Below, one piece after another: positions 62,530 to 64,000 of a stretch of 64,000 nucleotides of DNA. Made by a program: the position numbers and the translations under genes. The stretch lies in the NCBI GenBank assembly GCA_024734555.1, contig JANPWX010000246.1:2798602-2862601 (forward strand), given 5' to 3'. The notes under the pieces were generated by a model. It was given only the letters and a program-made list of their open reading frames with translations, was not told where the DNA came from and ran no database searches. This DNA is from Trochalopteron elliotii. Lineage: Eukaryota; Chordata; Aves; Passeriformes; Leiothrichidae. Position 1 is the first letter of the stretch; the number at the start of each line of letters is the position of its first letter.

Positions 62530-63560
62530 AAATACTGCCTTCCATGTGATTTGTGTAAAACTAGCAGGCAGGTGGAGAGAGGGAGGGGGGAGGTTTCTTC
62601 ACTCGCCTTGGAAGATGATAGAGGCATTAAGAACCTCAGAAGAGAAAAACGATAATTACCTTGTAAAGAACATATACTTACTTTTTCGCACTAAACTTCT
62701 GCTATATTCTTGTTTTTAAGTTCCTAAATATCCCTTTTAACCTTTATTGGTAGCTAGTAAAAACTTAAGTCCTGAAATACTACTACTAATTACAAACCAA
62801 TTTATTTTATATACTCTAATTGGAAGGTTTGCTTCATATCAAGCCTCAGACAAGCACTGGGTGCATCATAGACAGGCTACCTGAAGTAAAAATTAATAAA
62901 CAATTATAATTTTATAAGACTGACAGATAATTTTACTTGTGGCTAATATTAAAATGCCAGACTAGCAGATACCTCAATACATTTAGTTGACTAAGTTTCA
63001 GGCTTAGCTGAATGCACCATGTTTTGAGGTTAAATCTGCTTTAAGGAGACAAAGTTATTAGCTAACCAAACTTACTTGAAAACTTTGAAACTATTTTCAC
63101 AAATTCTGGACACAATCAAAAGCGTTTGCACAGCAGTTCTCTATACAGTAAAATTCACATGAACCCACCCACCTAATGCATATTCTCCACCTTCCTAATG
63201 CATATTCTGTGATGTAACTACACAGTTACTGAAACACGAAGTCCTTTATTAAGCAACTTCTGTTGTTTAAGTTATATAATGACATCAGTTATGAGAATAT
63301 TCAGCGTGGAGACAGACAATTCAGCTTGAAAACACTAATATGAGTATGATTACAGCAATACTGAAGTAATTTGTCTCTAGAATCAGAGAAACGTCTTGTA
63401 TTACATGTTCCTGCCTAGTTTCCACACGTAGCAGTAGTGCTGGGGTGTAAATGCTCCCTCTGAAATTAAGCTTCTCTTTTATCATAACAATAACACATTT
63501 TTTAAGTAGCCCTGCAGTAGCATTTCTGAGGTTTAAAATACAGGATGATTTCTAAACATA
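62530..63560. other. Intergenic sequence, no gene seen
   Basis: AT-rich sequence between WBP11 and the histone promoter. A duplicated phrase CCTAATGCATATTCT occurs at about 63172 and 63195. No histone stem-loop or divergent histone gene is visible. Confidence 0.5.
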
Positions 63561-63746
63561 CAGCGATAGCATTTAGCGGGGGCTCCCCCCATTCCGGGGA
63601 GGCACCTGTGCTGTGCTCTCGGGCGGGCGGGGAGGCGTTTCCCGGGCGCCGTCCCTGCCTACGGAGCGGGGCCGGGGCGGGCTCGGAGCGAGCCGCGCGG
63701 GCCGGCAGCGGGGGCAGCTCAGCGAGAGCGGTCGCCGGCGGCTGCC

Positions 63747-64000
<254 letters not shown>

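Overview
This is nuclear DNA from a bird, most likely a songbird. The evidence is vertebrate split genes with GT-AG introns, several CR1 LINE copies ending in the avian ATTCTGTG-type tail, a solo ERVL-type LTR of a kind I associate with passerines, and a gene order matching the human 12p12.3 block ERP27-MGP-ART4-SMCO3-WBP11-H2A. The gene identifications come from reading the translations and comparing them with family members from memory. No database search was run.

Layout, all recognised genes on the + strand: (1) 1-3.1 kb holds the last two coding exons of ERP27, an ER chaperone-like protein. (2) 3.1-21.3 kb is a long stretch without genes, with CR1 fragments, an LTR on the minus strand and several simple repeats. 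(3) 21.4-24.8 kb is a complete four-exon MGP (matrix Gla protein, 103 aa). (4) 28.0-31.9 kb is a second, complete four-exon gene for a small vitamin K-dependent Gla protein (101 aa). It has a dibasic processing site and an osteocalcin-like mature peptide, and its intron phases are identical to those of MGP. (5) 33.9-35.0 kb is a noncoding block of unusual composition. (6) 36.1-37.7 kb is an ART4-like ADP-ribosyltransferase interrupted by two frameshifts and a stop. (7) 43.3-45.0 kb is the intact single-exon SMCO3. (8) 47.7-48.6 kb is a CpG-rich promoter, followed by the eleven coding exons of WBP11 (649 aa). Its introns contain a solo LTR and a long dead CR1 element. (9) The window ends with a histone promoter (CCAAT boxes, TATA box) and the first 27 codons of an H2A gene.

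The most interesting item is the tandem pair MGP plus an osteocalcin-like Gla gene. Both encode a signal peptide, an AxxF carboxylase-docking motif, conserved candidate Gla residues and one disulfide pair. They look like an old local duplication that produced a matrix-retained protein and a proteolytically released one side by side. The other genes (splicing factor WBP11, histone H2A, SMCO3, ERP27, ART4) are neighbours by conserved synteny, not partners in one pathway.
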